NCBI RefSeq assembly: GCF_011008935.1
Contig: NZ_JAAIVJ010000001.1
Span: 248,001-312,000 of the forward strand
Direction of reading: 5' to 3'
Length of the DNA: 64,000 bases
Source of the DNA: Tabrizicola oligotrophica
Lineage (GTDB): Bacteria > Pseudomonadota > Alphaproteobacteria > Rhodobacterales > Rhodobacteraceae
Shown here: positions 26,601 to 35,482 of the stretch, piece by piece
How positions within the stretch are numbered: position 1 is the first letter of the stretch
Layout of the letters: every line of letters starts with the position of its first letter
The notes under the pieces: generated by a model
Database searches by the model: none
Told to the model about the DNA's origin: nothing
What the model saw: the letters and a program-made list of their open reading frames with translations, nothing else
Position numbers and translations under genes: made by a program

Positions 26601-27140
26601 CTGGAGGAGACGATTGCCAAGATCAAATCGGGCGAGTTGCAGGGGCTGGCGCAGGTCGATGACGGCTGGTCGCCGCAGATCAACCTCGGCGTGCCGGTGA
26701 TGATCCCCGAGGACTATATCCCCGACCTCGACATCCGGCTTGGCCTTTACCGCCGGCTGTCGTCTCTGGCGACCAAGGTGGAGCTGGAGGGCTTTGCCGC
26801 CGAGCTGATCGACCGGTTCGGCGCCATTCCGAAAGAGGTCAACACCCTGATGCTGATCGTGCGGATCAAGGCGATGTGCAAGCGCGCCGGGATCAGCCGG
26901 ATCGACGCCGGACCGAAGGGGGCAACGCTGCAGTTCCACAACGACAAGTTCGCCAACCCGGCCGGGCTGGTGGAATTCCTGCGCGACCAGGGGCCGGCGG
27001 CCAAGGTGCAGGGCAACAAGGTGGTGCTGATGGGCGAGATGAAATCGGAGGGCGACCGCATCAAGGGCGCCTTCAATATCGCCAAGGCTCTGGCGGAAAA
27101 GGCAAGGACGACGGCAGTCGAAAGCGTTAAGAAAGGTTAA
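23682..27140 (+). CDS. mfd: Transcription-repair coupling factor Mfd
   Basis: 1152 residues, full length. Mfd removes RNA polymerase stalled at DNA damage and recruits UvrA. UvrB-like N-terminal region with LLTTLGGAMQRLP and YAIRGGIVDIWPPG; RNAP-interaction domain starting PGDLVVHVEHGVGRYLGLET; translocase with Walker A GDVGFGKTEVAMRAAF, DEEQHFGVTHKERLK (box II), TATPIPRTLQLSLTG, and QIRGRVGRAKTRAYCYL (box VI); TRCF C-terminal domain. It lacks any sign of damage. Starts four bases after the upstream membrane-protein gene. Confidence 0.97.
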   Translation: MAGARFILGGAPEGFDARLVAREAATGPVIHIARDDKRMEAMRAALAVMAPGLLVLDLPAWDCLPFDRISPNPELSARRMATLAALAQGVPGPFVLLTTLGGAMQRLPAAEVIRGASFSARVGTRVDEKHLKAFLARMGFSPVSTVAEPGDYAIRGGIVDIWPPGISGPVRLDFFGDTLDGLRRFDPVSQRTTEKLTAIDLAPMSEVILDEASITRFRQNYRSEFGAAGSDDPLYEAVSAGRKHAGMEHWLPFFHERLETLFDYLPAAAVMVDDQVTPARLARWEGIEDQYDARLEAMRAKGRLDTVYKPVAPGLLYLDDAAWAAATAAQKVVQLSPLPQSPGPGVLDAGARLGRSFAPERQQENISLFGALSDHVRTLLQGGQVVIASWSEGARERLQGLLEDQGLKGAALVKDFRDVPDGKGKLFLMVWALEAGFTAPGLAVISEQDVLGDRLAAKPKRKRKAENFLRDAESLSPGDLVVHVEHGVGRYLGLETITALGAPHACVSLEYAEGAKLYLPVENIELLSRYGHEEGLLDRLGGGAWQAKKAKLKERIKEIADRLMRIAAERALRHAPILEAPHSLWEAFAARFPYQETDDQLTAIADVVADLEKGSPMDRLVVGDVGFGKTEVAMRAAFVAALSGMQVAVICPTTLLARQHYRSFAERFRGFPISVRPLSRFVSAKEAAQTREMMAAGTVDIVVGTHALLAKGVKLKNLGLMVIDEEQHFGVTHKERLKELRSDIHVLTLTATPIPRTLQLSLTGVRDLSIIATPPVDRLAIRTYVSEFDSVTLREALLREHYRGGQSFWVVPRISDLAEIEDWLKTHVPEVRFITAHGQLAAGDLDDRMNQFYDGKYDVLLATTIVESGLDIPTANTMIVHRADMFGLGQLYQIRGRVGRAKTRAYCYLTTKPRAPLTPQAMKRLKLLASLDSLGAGFNLASHDLDLRGAGNLLGEEQSGHIKEVGYELYQQMLEETIAKIKSGELQGLAQVDDGWSPQINLGVPVMIPEDYIPDLDIRLGLYRRLSSLATKVELEGFAAELIDRFGAIPKEVNTLMLIVRIKAMCKRAGISRIDAGPKGATLQFHNDKFANPAGLVEFLRDQGPAAKVQGNKVVLMGEMKSEGDRIKGAFNIAKALAEKARTTAVESVKKG

Positions 27141-27166
27141 CGCCGCCTTTCCGGAGCCAATGTGCC

Positions 27167-27394
27167 ATGTGGATCCTGCTGTTTGCCCTGACGGGCTTGA
27201 GTCAGGCGGAAGATTTGCCGCAATCCCCCCGTATCGAGACCGCACAGGCTTGGGATTGCGCCGATGTTTCCTGCAAGGCGCTCGGCTCGTGCGAGGAGGC
27301 CTGTTACAAGCTGCAGCAATGCGGCCAGTCAAAACGTGACGGCGACAACGATGGCATCCCGTGCGAGAACCTGTGCAGCCGTCCCTGTGACTGA
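27167..27394 (+). CDS. Small secreted cysteine-rich Excalibur-like protein
   Basis: 75 residues: a short signal peptide (about 1-15, WILLFALTGLSQAED) and a mature part of some 60 residues with eight cysteines. The C-terminal KRDGDNDGIPCENLC matches the Excalibur calcium-binding pattern DxDxDGxxCE. An even cysteine count in an exported peptide suggests four disulfides. Other Excalibur proteins are extracellular nuclease-like or wall-associated; the job here is unknown. It lies 26 bases after mfd and its stop is three bases from the stop of a convergent DsbA-like gene. Confidence 0.7.
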   Translation: MWILLFALTGLSQAEDLPQSPRIETAQAWDCADVSCKALGSCEEACYKLQQCGQSKRDGDNDGIPCENLCSRPCD

Positions 27395-27397
27395 ACC

Positions 27398-28138
27398 TCA
27401 GCCGCGCTGGCCGGCGACGATCTGGCGCATGCCGTCAAGCGGCACATAGCCGCGCACCATGGTCTGATCGACGACAAAGGTCGGCGTGCCGGAGATTTCC
27501 ATGGTGGTGGCCAGCGCGTGATTGGCCTCGATCACCGCCTGCACCTCGGGCGATTTCATCCGTTCGAAAAGCGGGGCCGGGTCAAGGCCGAGATCGCCGG
27601 CGAGCCGGGTCAGCGTGGCCTCGTCCGGGCTGCCGCGCAGGGTGATGAGCGCGTCATGCACCTGCTTGTAGGGCTCGGCGCCATGCAGTTGCAGCACGGA
27701 AATCGCAAATTGCGAGGAGATCACCGAGTCCTCGCCAAGGATCGGGAACTCCTTCAGCACGAAACGGATGTTGCCGTCGGATTTCACCAGTTCGGCCACC
27801 TCGTCATGCGCCTTGCGGCAATAGCCGCAGCGATAGTCGACGAACTCGACCACCGTGATGTCGCCCTCGGGGTTGCCGCCGACATAGCTGGCCGCGTCGT
27901 TGAAGATGGCGTCCTTGTTGGCCGCCAGCATTTCCAGATCGCGGTTGGCGGCGGCCTGATCCTCGCGGCCTTGCAGCACGTTCATCGCCTCGACCAGCAC
28001 TTCGGGGTTTTCCAAGAGATAGGCCTTGACCTCTTCGCGGAAGGCGGCGCGCTCGGCCTCGGTCATCTCGCCAAGGCCCCCGGCAAGGGCGGAGGTGCCC
28101 AGAAGGCAGGCGGCAAGGACAACGGGCAAGCGGCGCAT
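27398..28138 (-). CDS. DsbA-family periplasmic thiol oxidoreductase
   Basis: 246 residues with a signal peptide (MRRLPVVLAACLLGTSALAG), an N-terminal helical stretch resembling the ScsC/DsbD-oxidised group trimer stalk (YLLENPEVLVEAMNVLQG) and a thioredoxin fold with the active site DYRCGYCRKA (Cys104, Cys107) and the cis-proline loop SGTPTFVV. It should form or shuffle disulfides in exported proteins. ATG 28138 follows AAGGA seven bases upstream. An oligomeric isomerase-like role is possible because of the stalk, but not shown. Confidence 0.87.
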   Translation of the reverse strand: MRRLPVVLAACLLGTSALAGGLGEMTEAERAAFREEVKAYLLENPEVLVEAMNVLQGREDQAAANRDLEMLAANKDAIFNDAASYVGGNPEGDITVVEFVDYRCGYCRKAHDEVAELVKSDGNIRFVLKEFPILGEDSVISSQFAISVLQLHGAEPYKQVHDALITLRGSPDEATLTRLAGDLGLDPAPLFERMKSPEVQAVIEANHALATTMEISGTPTFVVDQTMVRGYVPLDGMRQIVAGQRG

Positions 28139-28217
28139 CGGGCGATCCTTCTGGAGCGCGGGCTTGACCATCAGGCCCGGCTTGGGGTTCATGGGCGCGG
28201 ACTTTAAGGGGCAGGCG

Positions 28218-29357
28218 ATGCAAAGATCAAGGCGGGGGCAGGTTGATCCCTTCATTGTGATGGACATGGTGGAGGAGGCCCGCTGTCTGGAGGCAGCGGG
28301 GCGGCGGATCATCCATATGGAGGTGGGCCAGCCCGGCACGCCGGCGCCGGCCGGCGCAAGGGCGGCGGTGGCGGCGGCGCTGGACCAGCCCTTGGGCTAT
28401 ACCGTGTCGCTGGGCCTGCCCGAGCTGCGCCGGGGCATCGCGGCGCTTTACCGGCGCTGGTATGGCGTCGATCTGAACCCCGACCGGGTGATCGTGACCG
28501 CCGGCTCCTCGGGGGCGTTCTTGCTGGCCTTCTCGGCGCTGTTCGACGCCGGCGACCGGGTGGCCCTGGGCGAGCCGGGCTATCCGAGCTACCGCCAGAT
28601 CCTGCGGGCGCTGAGCCTAGAGCCGGTGGGCATCCCGACACGCGACGAGAACCGCCTGCAGCCGGTGCCGGCCGATCTGGACGGCATCGACATGCAGGGG
28701 CTGATCGTGGCCTCGCCCGGCAATCCGACCGGCACCATGCTGGACCACGCGGCGCTGAAGGCGCTGATCGACCATGTCGCAGCCCGCGGGATCTCCTTCA
28801 TCTCGGACGAGATCTATCACGGGCTGCATTACGGCGCCCGCGCGGTCTCGGCACTGGAGATCAGCGACGAGGCCTATGTCATCAACTCGTTCTCCAAGTA
28901 TTTCAGCATGACCGGCTGGCGGGTGGGCTGGATGGTGGTGCCCGAGGATCACATCCGCACCGTCGAGCGGCTGGCGCAGAACCTGTTCATCTGCCCACCG
29001 CATGTGGCGCAGGTCGCCGCGCTGGCGGCGCTGGACTGCGAAGGCGAGATGGAAGCCAACCGCGCCACCTATGCCGAGAACCGCCGCCTGATGCTGGAGG
29101 GGCTGCCGAAGGCCGGTTTCACCCGCATCGCGCCGCCGGATGGCGCCTTTTATGTCTATGCCGATGTCTCGGAGCTGACCACCGACAGCCTGCAATTTGC
29201 CCGCGACATCCTGCATGGCGCCGGGGTGGCGGTAACGCCGGGGCTGGACTTCGATCCGCGGCGCGGCGCGCGGACCTTGCGGTTTTCCTATGCCCGCAGC
29301 CCGGCCGATATTGCCGAGGGGCTGGAGCGGCTGCGCCTCTACATGACGGGGCGGTGA
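28218..29357 (+). CDS. PLP-dependent class I/II aminotransferase
   Basis: 379 residues, fold-type I PLP enzyme. Conserved blocks are HMEVGQPGTPAP near the N-terminus, SPGNPTG (substrate/PLP asparagine), ISDEIYHGL (PLP aspartate and tyrosine), the PLP lysine in INSFSKYFSMTGWRVGW, and the C-terminal arginine in RTLRFSYARS. The group covers aspartate, aromatic and related amino donors, and specificity cannot be read from these motifs. ATG 28218 follows AAGGGG with seven bases between; the upstream extension is non-coding. Divergent from the DsbA-like gene. Confidence 0.9.
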   Translation: MQRSRRGQVDPFIVMDMVEEARCLEAAGRRIIHMEVGQPGTPAPAGARAAVAAALDQPLGYTVSLGLPELRRGIAALYRRWYGVDLNPDRVIVTAGSSGAFLLAFSALFDAGDRVALGEPGYPSYRQILRALSLEPVGIPTRDENRLQPVPADLDGIDMQGLIVASPGNPTGTMLDHAALKALIDHVAARGISFISDEIYHGLHYGARAVSALEISDEAYVINSFSKYFSMTGWRVGWMVVPEDHIRTVERLAQNLFICPPHVAQVAALAALDCEGEMEANRATYAENRRLMLEGLPKAGFTRIAPPDGAFYVYADVSELTTDSLQFARDILHGAGVAVTPGLDFDPRRGARTLRFSYARSPADIAEGLERLRLYMTGR

Positions 29358-29378
29358 TTTGCGCGGGCCGGGGAATTT

Positions 29379-29401
29379 GGATATTTGTGCCAGTATGAAA
29401 G
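29379..29401 (+). repeat. Possible third copy of the GATATTT..ATGAA element, overlapping amiC start
   Basis: GGATATTTGTGCCAGTATGAAAG keeps the GGATATTTG, CAG and ATGAAAG parts of the dispersed element but the middle differs. Its ATG is the start codon used for amiC. The match is weaker than between the other two copies. Confidence 0.35.
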
Positions 29402-30606
29402 GGCTTGCCGCAGTTCTTCTTGGCCTCCTGCTGGGACTGCCGCTTGCAGCGGCGGCGCAGGATCTGTCGGCGCTGGCGCGGCTGGAGCCGGCGGAATCGG
29501 CGATCAGCGATCAGGGCGGCGGGGTGGAAATCCGGTTCTCGCTGTCGCAGCCGGTGCCGTGGCGGGTGGGGTTCCGCGATAGCCCGCCGCGGATGGTGCT
29601 GGATGTGCAGGAGGTGGACTGGACCGGGGTGGCGGCGCTGCTGCGCGGATCGCGGCATGTGACGGGGCTCAGGGCCGGGGTGTTCCGTCCCGGCTGGTCG
29701 CGGCTGGTGCTGGATCTTTCGGGGCCGATGGCCTTGACCCTGGCCGAGATGTCGACCGAGCCTGACACAAGGCTTGTGCTGCGGCTGGACCCGACGGGCG
29801 AGGCGGCCTTCCGGGCCACCGCGGCGCAGCCCGAGCCGCCGGGCTGGGCCATGCCGGAGGTCCGCGATCTGGCGGCAGTGCCGGAGCGGGTTGCGGGCAA
29901 GCTGGTGGTGGTGATCGACCCCGGCCATGGTGGCATCGACCCCGGCGCCGAGCGCGACGGGCAGAGTGAGGCGGCGCTGATGCTGACCTTCGCGCGCGAG
30001 TTCAAGGAGCTTTTGCTGCGCGACGGCCGGTTTCAGGTGGTGATGACGCGCGACAGCGATCATTTCGTGCCGCTGGAGACCCGGGTTTCCATCGCACGGG
30101 CGGCGGCGGCGGATCTGTTCCTGTCGTTCCACGCCGATGCCCTGGCCGAGGGCGAAGCGGTGGGGGCGACGCTTTACACCCTGTCCGAGGAGGCCTCGGA
30201 TGCGGCCTCGGAAGCGCTGGCCGAGCGGCATGACCGTGACGATCTGCTGGCCGGCGTCGACCTGACGGCGCAGGACGATCTGGTGGCCACCGTGCTGATG
30301 GACATGGCGCGGGCCGAGACGACGCCGAAACTCGACCGGCTGGCGGCGCGGCTGGAGACGGCGATCAAGGCGGCGGATCTGAAGATGCACCGCATCCCGC
30401 ATCAGACGGCGGGGTTTTCGGTGCTGAAATCCCCCGACATTCCCTCGATGCTGGTGGAACTTGGCTTCCTGTCGTCAGAAGGCGATCTGGCGCGGCTGAA
30501 CGATCCGGCGTGGCGGGCCAGCATGGCCGAAGCCTTGCGGCAGGGCATCCTGTCCTGGGCCGAGGAAGAGGTGGCGATCCGCAGTCTTGGCGCAGGCGGC
30601 AACTGA
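29395..30606 (+). CDS. amiC: N-acetylmuramoyl-L-alanine amidase (AmiC-like)
   Basis: 403 residues. Zinc amidase that cuts the stem peptide from muramic acid during cell separation. A signal peptide (1-21, ending AAAAQD) is followed by an AMIN domain (about 40-135) that targets septal wall, and an Amidase_3 domain from 170 with zinc ligands His178 (VIDPGHGGIDPG), Glu192 (GQSEAAL) and His246 (LFLSFHADAL), and a catalytic glutamate in MLVELGFLSS. The start at 29395 leaves a normal signal peptide. It is followed after about 100 bases by the PBP1A gene, so two wall enzymes are neighbours. Confidence 0.94.
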   Translation: MKGLAAVLLGLLLGLPLAAAAQDLSALARLEPAESAISDQGGGVEIRFSLSQPVPWRVGFRDSPPRMVLDVQEVDWTGVAALLRGSRHVTGLRAGVFRPGWSRLVLDLSGPMALTLAEMSTEPDTRLVLRLDPTGEAAFRATAAQPEPPGWAMPEVRDLAAVPERVAGKLVVVIDPGHGGIDPGAERDGQSEAALMLTFAREFKELLLRDGRFQVVMTRDSDHFVPLETRVSIARAAAADLFLSFHADALAEGEAVGATLYTLSEEASDAASEALAERHDRDDLLAGVDLTAQDDLVATVLMDMARAETTPKLDRLAARLETAIKAADLKMHRIPHQTAGFSVLKSPDIPSMLVELGFLSSEGDLARLNDPAWRASMAEALRQGILSWAEEEVAIRSLGAGGN

Positions 30607-30652
30607 CGGCGGCAATCGGGCGCGCATCCGGCAATTCCCGCGGCAACGTGTT

Positions 30653-30681
30653 TTGACCTTTGCGCATCGCGCGCCTATAGA
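30653..30681 (+). promoter_or_regulatory. Sigma70-type promoter before mrcA
   Basis: TTGACC (30653-30658) and TATAGA (30676-30681) are separated by exactly 17 bases and lie 29 bases before the GTG start at 30710. Both hexamers match the consensus in at least five of six (TTGACC) and four to five of six (TATAGA) positions, the clearest housekeeping promoter I see in the window. Confidence 0.65.
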
Positions 30682-30709
30682 GTGCGCAGGCGAGCGCGGG
30701 GGTTTCAGC

Positions 30710-33265
30710 GTGATACGGTTTGTCGGCTCTTTTTTCGGGGCCATCTTCACATTGCTGACCATGGGGCTTCTGTTCGGAGCCCTGACGATCGGTGGCATCT
30801 TCTACATCTATTCCGCCGACCTGCCGAGCCATGAGAGCCTTGCGCAATACACCCCGCCGACGATCAGCCGGATCTATTCCGGCGAGGGCCGGATCATCGA
30901 CGAATTTGCCCATGAGCGCCGGCTGTTCGTGCCGACCGAGGATATCCCGGAGCTGGTGAAACAGGCCTTCGTTTCGGCCGAGGACAAGCATTTCTACAGC
31001 CACAAGGGCTATGACGTCACCAGCATCTTCGCGGCCTTCCGCGATGCGATCATTTCGCGCGGCGCCAATGTGCGGGGGGCCTCGACCATCACCCAGCAGG
31101 TGATGAAGAACTTCCTGCTCGATGGCTCGCGCTCGGTCGAGCGCAAGATCAAGGAGATCATTCTGGCGACCCGGCTGGAGGAGACGCTGTCGAAGGACAA
31201 GATCCTTGAACTTTACCTGAACGAGATCTTTCTGGGCCAGAACAGCTATGGCGTCGCCGCCGCCGCCCAGACCTATTTCAACAAGCCGCTGACCGCGCTT
31301 GCCCCGCATGAGGCGGCGACACTGGCCGCGCTGCCCAAGGCGCCGGGCGAATTTCATCCGGTGCGCGGCAAGGAGCGGCTTCTGGAGCGGCGCAACTATG
31401 TGCTGCGCGAGATGTGGCAGAACGGCTATCTCGACGAGGCGACCTATACTGCCGAAAAGGACCAGCCGCTGAAATCGGTGCAGAACGGCGATTACCCGGC
31501 CTTCCGCGAGGCGCTGCCGCCGCGCGGCTATTTCACCGACGAGATCCGCCGCCAGCTTTCCGGCACTTTCGGCGAGGAGGAATTCTTCGGCGGGGGCCTG
31601 TCGATCCGCGCCACCATGGAGCCGGAGTTGCAGGCCATCGCCGCCCGCGCCTTGCGCCGGGGCTTGGAGAAATATGACCGCGGGCAGGGGGTCTGGCGCG
31701 GCACGGGCAAGACCATCGCCATCGAGAAACTGGGGAGCGAAGAGGACTGGCGGGCGGCGCTGGCCGAGGTGGCCGACCTGCCGCGCGATGTCGAGGGCTG
31801 GCATGCCGCGGTGATTCTGGAACTGGGTGAGGAGACTGCCCGTTTCGGCGCCGAGGGCGATCTTGAGGGCCATGATCCGGTGATCCCGGCCGAGGATGTG
31901 ACCTGGGCGAGGAAGCGCCTGGCCGATGGCAAGCTGGCCAAGAAGGCCCGCGTTCCGGCCGATCTGATTTCCGTGGGCGATGTGGTCATGGTCCGCGCCG
32001 TGACCAGCGACGAGGATGGCAGTTTCCAGCGCTGGTCCTTGCGGCAGGTGCCGGAAGTGCAGGGCGGGCTGATGGCGATGGACGTGGAGACCGGCCGCGT
32101 CATCGCCATGCAGGGCGGCTTCAGCTATCAGTCCTCGGTGTTCAACCGCGCGACGCAGGCGACGCGGCAGCCGGGGTCGAGCTTCAAGCCCTTCGTCTAT
32201 GCCGCGGCGCTGGATTCGGGCTTTACCCCCGCGACCATCGTCGTCGACGCCCCGATCGAGATCGAAACCCCCGAAGGGCTGTGGACGCCGAAGAACGCCT
32301 CGAACAAGTTCTACGGCCCGACGCCCCTGCGCACCGGCATCGAGCAGAGCCGCAACCTGATGACCGTCCGCATCGGGCAGGAGATCGGCATGGATCTCGT
32401 GGCCAGCTATGCCGAACGCTTCGGGGTCTATGAAAACATGAACCCCTTCCTTGCCAATGCGCTTGGCGCGCAGGAATCGACGCTGTTCAAGATGGTGGCG
32501 GCCTATGCCATGTTCGCCAATGGCGGCGAACGGGTGGAGCCGACGCTGGTCGACCGGGTACAGGACCGTTTCGGCAAGACGATCTATCGCCACGACCAGC
32601 GCAACTGCAAGGATTGCAGCCAGCCCACGCTGCCGGAAGGCCGCGGCGTGACGATCAAGTCCGACCGCGAGCGGGTGATGGACGCGATCACCGCCTATCA
32701 GCTGACCTCGATGATGGAGGGGGTGATCCAGCGCGGCTCGGGCACCGGCGTCAAGCTGCCGGTTCCGGTGGCAGGCAAGACCGGCACCACCAACGATGCC
32801 AAGGACGTCTGGTTCATCGGCTACACCTCCGAAGTGGTGGCGGGCTGCTACATGGGCTTTGACCAGCCGCGTTCGTTGGGCGAAGGGGCCTATGGCGGCA
32901 CGCTTTGCGTTCCGATCTTTCAGGAGTTCATGAAGGAAGTGGTCGCGAAATACGGTGGCACCGAGTTCGACGTGCCCTCGGGCGGCTATTTCCAGAAGAT
33001 CGACCGCTTCACCGGCGCCAAGCTGCCGGCCAATGCCACCGGGGCCAATGTGATCTCGGAATACTTCCGCGAGGGCGAGGAGGTGATCTTTGGCCTCGAC
33101 GCGCTGGTCGACGGCGGCTTTGCCATGGGGGCGAACCTGCCGCTCTTTGCGGCGGGGGAAACCGACGGCGAGCTGGTGGACACGCTGACCACCTCGGACG
33201 GCCAGCAAAAGGCCGTGCCGAAGAAGGCCAATTTCGGCACCCTGTCTTCAGGCGGTCTTTACTGA
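30710..33265 (+). CDS. mrcA: Penicillin-binding protein 1A
   Basis: 851 residues, bifunctional peptidoglycan synthase. One N-terminal membrane helix (about 4-30), a glycosyltransferase domain with SAEDKHFYSHKGYD and GASTITQQVMKNFLL, an OB-like insertion, and a transpeptidase with the nucleophile tetrad PGSSFKPFVYA, SRNLMTV and AGKTGTTNDAKDVW. GTG 30710 is chosen because GGGGG stands eight bases before it and because the membrane anchor then starts at residue 4; the longer reading to 30587 overlaps the end of amiC and the promoter. Full length. Confidence 0.95.
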   Translation: MIRFVGSFFGAIFTLLTMGLLFGALTIGGIFYIYSADLPSHESLAQYTPPTISRIYSGEGRIIDEFAHERRLFVPTEDIPELVKQAFVSAEDKHFYSHKGYDVTSIFAAFRDAIISRGANVRGASTITQQVMKNFLLDGSRSVERKIKEIILATRLEETLSKDKILELYLNEIFLGQNSYGVAAAAQTYFNKPLTALAPHEAATLAALPKAPGEFHPVRGKERLLERRNYVLREMWQNGYLDEATYTAEKDQPLKSVQNGDYPAFREALPPRGYFTDEIRRQLSGTFGEEEFFGGGLSIRATMEPELQAIAARALRRGLEKYDRGQGVWRGTGKTIAIEKLGSEEDWRAALAEVADLPRDVEGWHAAVILELGEETARFGAEGDLEGHDPVIPAEDVTWARKRLADGKLAKKARVPADLISVGDVVMVRAVTSDEDGSFQRWSLRQVPEVQGGLMAMDVETGRVIAMQGGFSYQSSVFNRATQATRQPGSSFKPFVYAAALDSGFTPATIVVDAPIEIETPEGLWTPKNASNKFYGPTPLRTGIEQSRNLMTVRIGQEIGMDLVASYAERFGVYENMNPFLANALGAQESTLFKMVAAYAMFANGGERVEPTLVDRVQDRFGKTIYRHDQRNCKDCSQPTLPEGRGVTIKSDRERVMDAITAYQLTSMMEGVIQRGSGTGVKLPVPVAGKTGTTNDAKDVWFIGYTSEVVAGCYMGFDQPRSLGEGAYGGTLCVPIFQEFMKEVVAKYGGTEFDVPSGGYFQKIDRFTGAKLPANATGANVISEYFREGEEVIFGLDALVDGGFAMGANLPLFAAGETDGELVDTLTTSDGQQKAVPKKANFGTLSSGGLY

Positions 33266-33363
33266 CCGCCTGATCCACCGCCCGCGCAGCGCGCTTGCCG
33301 AGCGGCTTGGCCCGCGCTATCACGCAGGCCGCGAAATCTGCCTGAACCCCGAAAGAATCCGTC

Positions 33364-34491
<1,128 letters not shown>

Positions 34492-34498
34492 CCGCGCA

Positions 34499-34560
34499 CT
34501 CGTCGTCGTCTGCGACGCTCCTCGCGCCGGGCCGGGGAGAAGCCGGAGGAGCCCGACGAG
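34499..34560 (+). terminator. Branched GC-rich hairpin after prfB
   Basis: CTCGTCG (34499-34505) pairs with CGACGAG (34554-34560), and inside it GCTCCTC (34517-34523) pairs with GAGGAGC (34546-34552). It starts eight bases after the prfB stop. No T-run follows, so it may act as an RNA-stabilising or Rho-assisted end. Confidence 0.4.
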
Positions 34561-34570
34561 AGCCTGGCAA

Positions 34571-34632
34571 AGCTTTGGCAAAAATACATCTTTCGGAAAG
34601 CTGCATCTCCCGCATAGGCTTTGCCAAAAGCT
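34571..34632 (+). promoter_or_regulatory. Inverted repeat in the leader of the DUF2189 gene
   Basis: AGCTTTGGCAAA (34571-34582) pairs with TTTGCCAAAAGCT (34620-34632) with one bulge. The loop contains a second small hairpin, CTTTC-G-GAAAG (34589-34599). The outer arm ends right before the GGGAGGA ribosome site, so a folded leader could affect translation. No known riboswitch class is recognised. Confidence 0.35.
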
Positions 34633-34645
34633 CGGGAGGATGGCA

Positions 34646-35419
34646 ATGCGCGTGCAAGAGGCGGACCGGCCAGAGGTTCTGCAGGTCGAAGTCGAGGACA
34701 TCCGCGCCGCCCTTGCCGCCGGCTGGCGCGACTTCCTGAAGGCCCCGCAGTACGGGCTGTTCTTCGCCGGTTTCTACGTCGTCGGCGGTTGGCTGGTCAC
34801 TTGGGCAGTGATGGCCAAGGGGCAGATCTGGTGGACCTTGCCCGCCGCCGCCGGTTTTCCCATCCTCGGCCCCTTCATCGCCTGCGGGCTTTACGAGGTG
34901 TCGCGGCGGCTGGAGGCGGGCGAAGGGCTGGACTGGCGCGGGGTGGTCTCGGTGATCTTCAGTCAGAAGGACCGGCAGATCCCCTCGATGGCCGCCGTGA
35001 TCGTGGTGTTCTTCCTGTTCTGGAATTTCCTGTCGCACATGATCTTCGCGCTGTTTCTGGGCCAGGCGACGCTGACCAATATTTCCTCCTCGCTGACGGT
35101 CTTCACCTCGCCCGAGGGGCTGGCGATGCTGACCGTCGGCACGGCAGTCGGCGCGGTGTTCTCGACGCTCTTGTTCAGCCTGACTGTGGTCAGCCTGCCC
35201 ATGCTGCTGGAGCGCGAGGTGGATTTCGTCACCGCCATGCTGACCTCGCTCGACGTGGTGAAGCAAAGCCCTGTCGTCATGCTGGGCTGGGGCGCGCTGA
35301 TCGGGGCGCTGCTGTTTCTGGGAATGCTGCCGGGTTTCCTTGGCCTGCTGGCGGTGCTGCCGATTCTGGGCCACGCGACCTGGCACCTCTATCGCCGGGC
35401 AATCGCCTGGGAGGCCTGA
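34646..35419 (+). CDS. DUF2189 family membrane protein
   Basis: 257 residues with about six hydrophobic helices after a 30-residue cytosolic start (VEVEDIRAALAAGWRDFLKAP). The pattern matches DUF2189 (integral membrane, function unknown), for example GFPILGPFIACGLYEVSRRLEAG and the C-terminal GHATWHLYRRAI. ATG 34646 is used since GGAGG is six bases upstream; an ATG at 34640 sits on that site. It is convergent with the bactofilin gene. Confidence 0.78.
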   Translation: MRVQEADRPEVLQVEVEDIRAALAAGWRDFLKAPQYGLFFAGFYVVGGWLVTWAVMAKGQIWWTLPAAAGFPILGPFIACGLYEVSRRLEAGEGLDWRGVVSVIFSQKDRQIPSMAAVIVVFFLFWNFLSHMIFALFLGQATLTNISSSLTVFTSPEGLAMLTVGTAVGAVFSTLLFSLTVVSLPMLLEREVDFVTAMLTSLDVVKQSPVVMLGWGALIGALLFLGMLPGFLGLLAVLPILGHATWHLYRRAIAWEA

Positions 35420-35482
35420 GATGCAAACGGGCACCGCGACCTGTGGTCGGGTGCCCGCCGTCTGCCGCAAGGGCGCGCTGAA

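Noticed and set aside
24432-27332. Very long open frame antisense to mfd (966 codons)
   Set aside because: It mirrors the codons of mfd, is rich in Arg, His, Gln and Pro without any domain pattern, and is a GC-bias shadow. The same holds for long antisense frames at 5400-8036, 30365-33208, 38836-42402 and 11815-14532.
34499-34632. tRNA or other known structured RNA after prfB
   Set aside because: The folds are simple nested hairpins with no cloverleaf, T-loop or other class signature.
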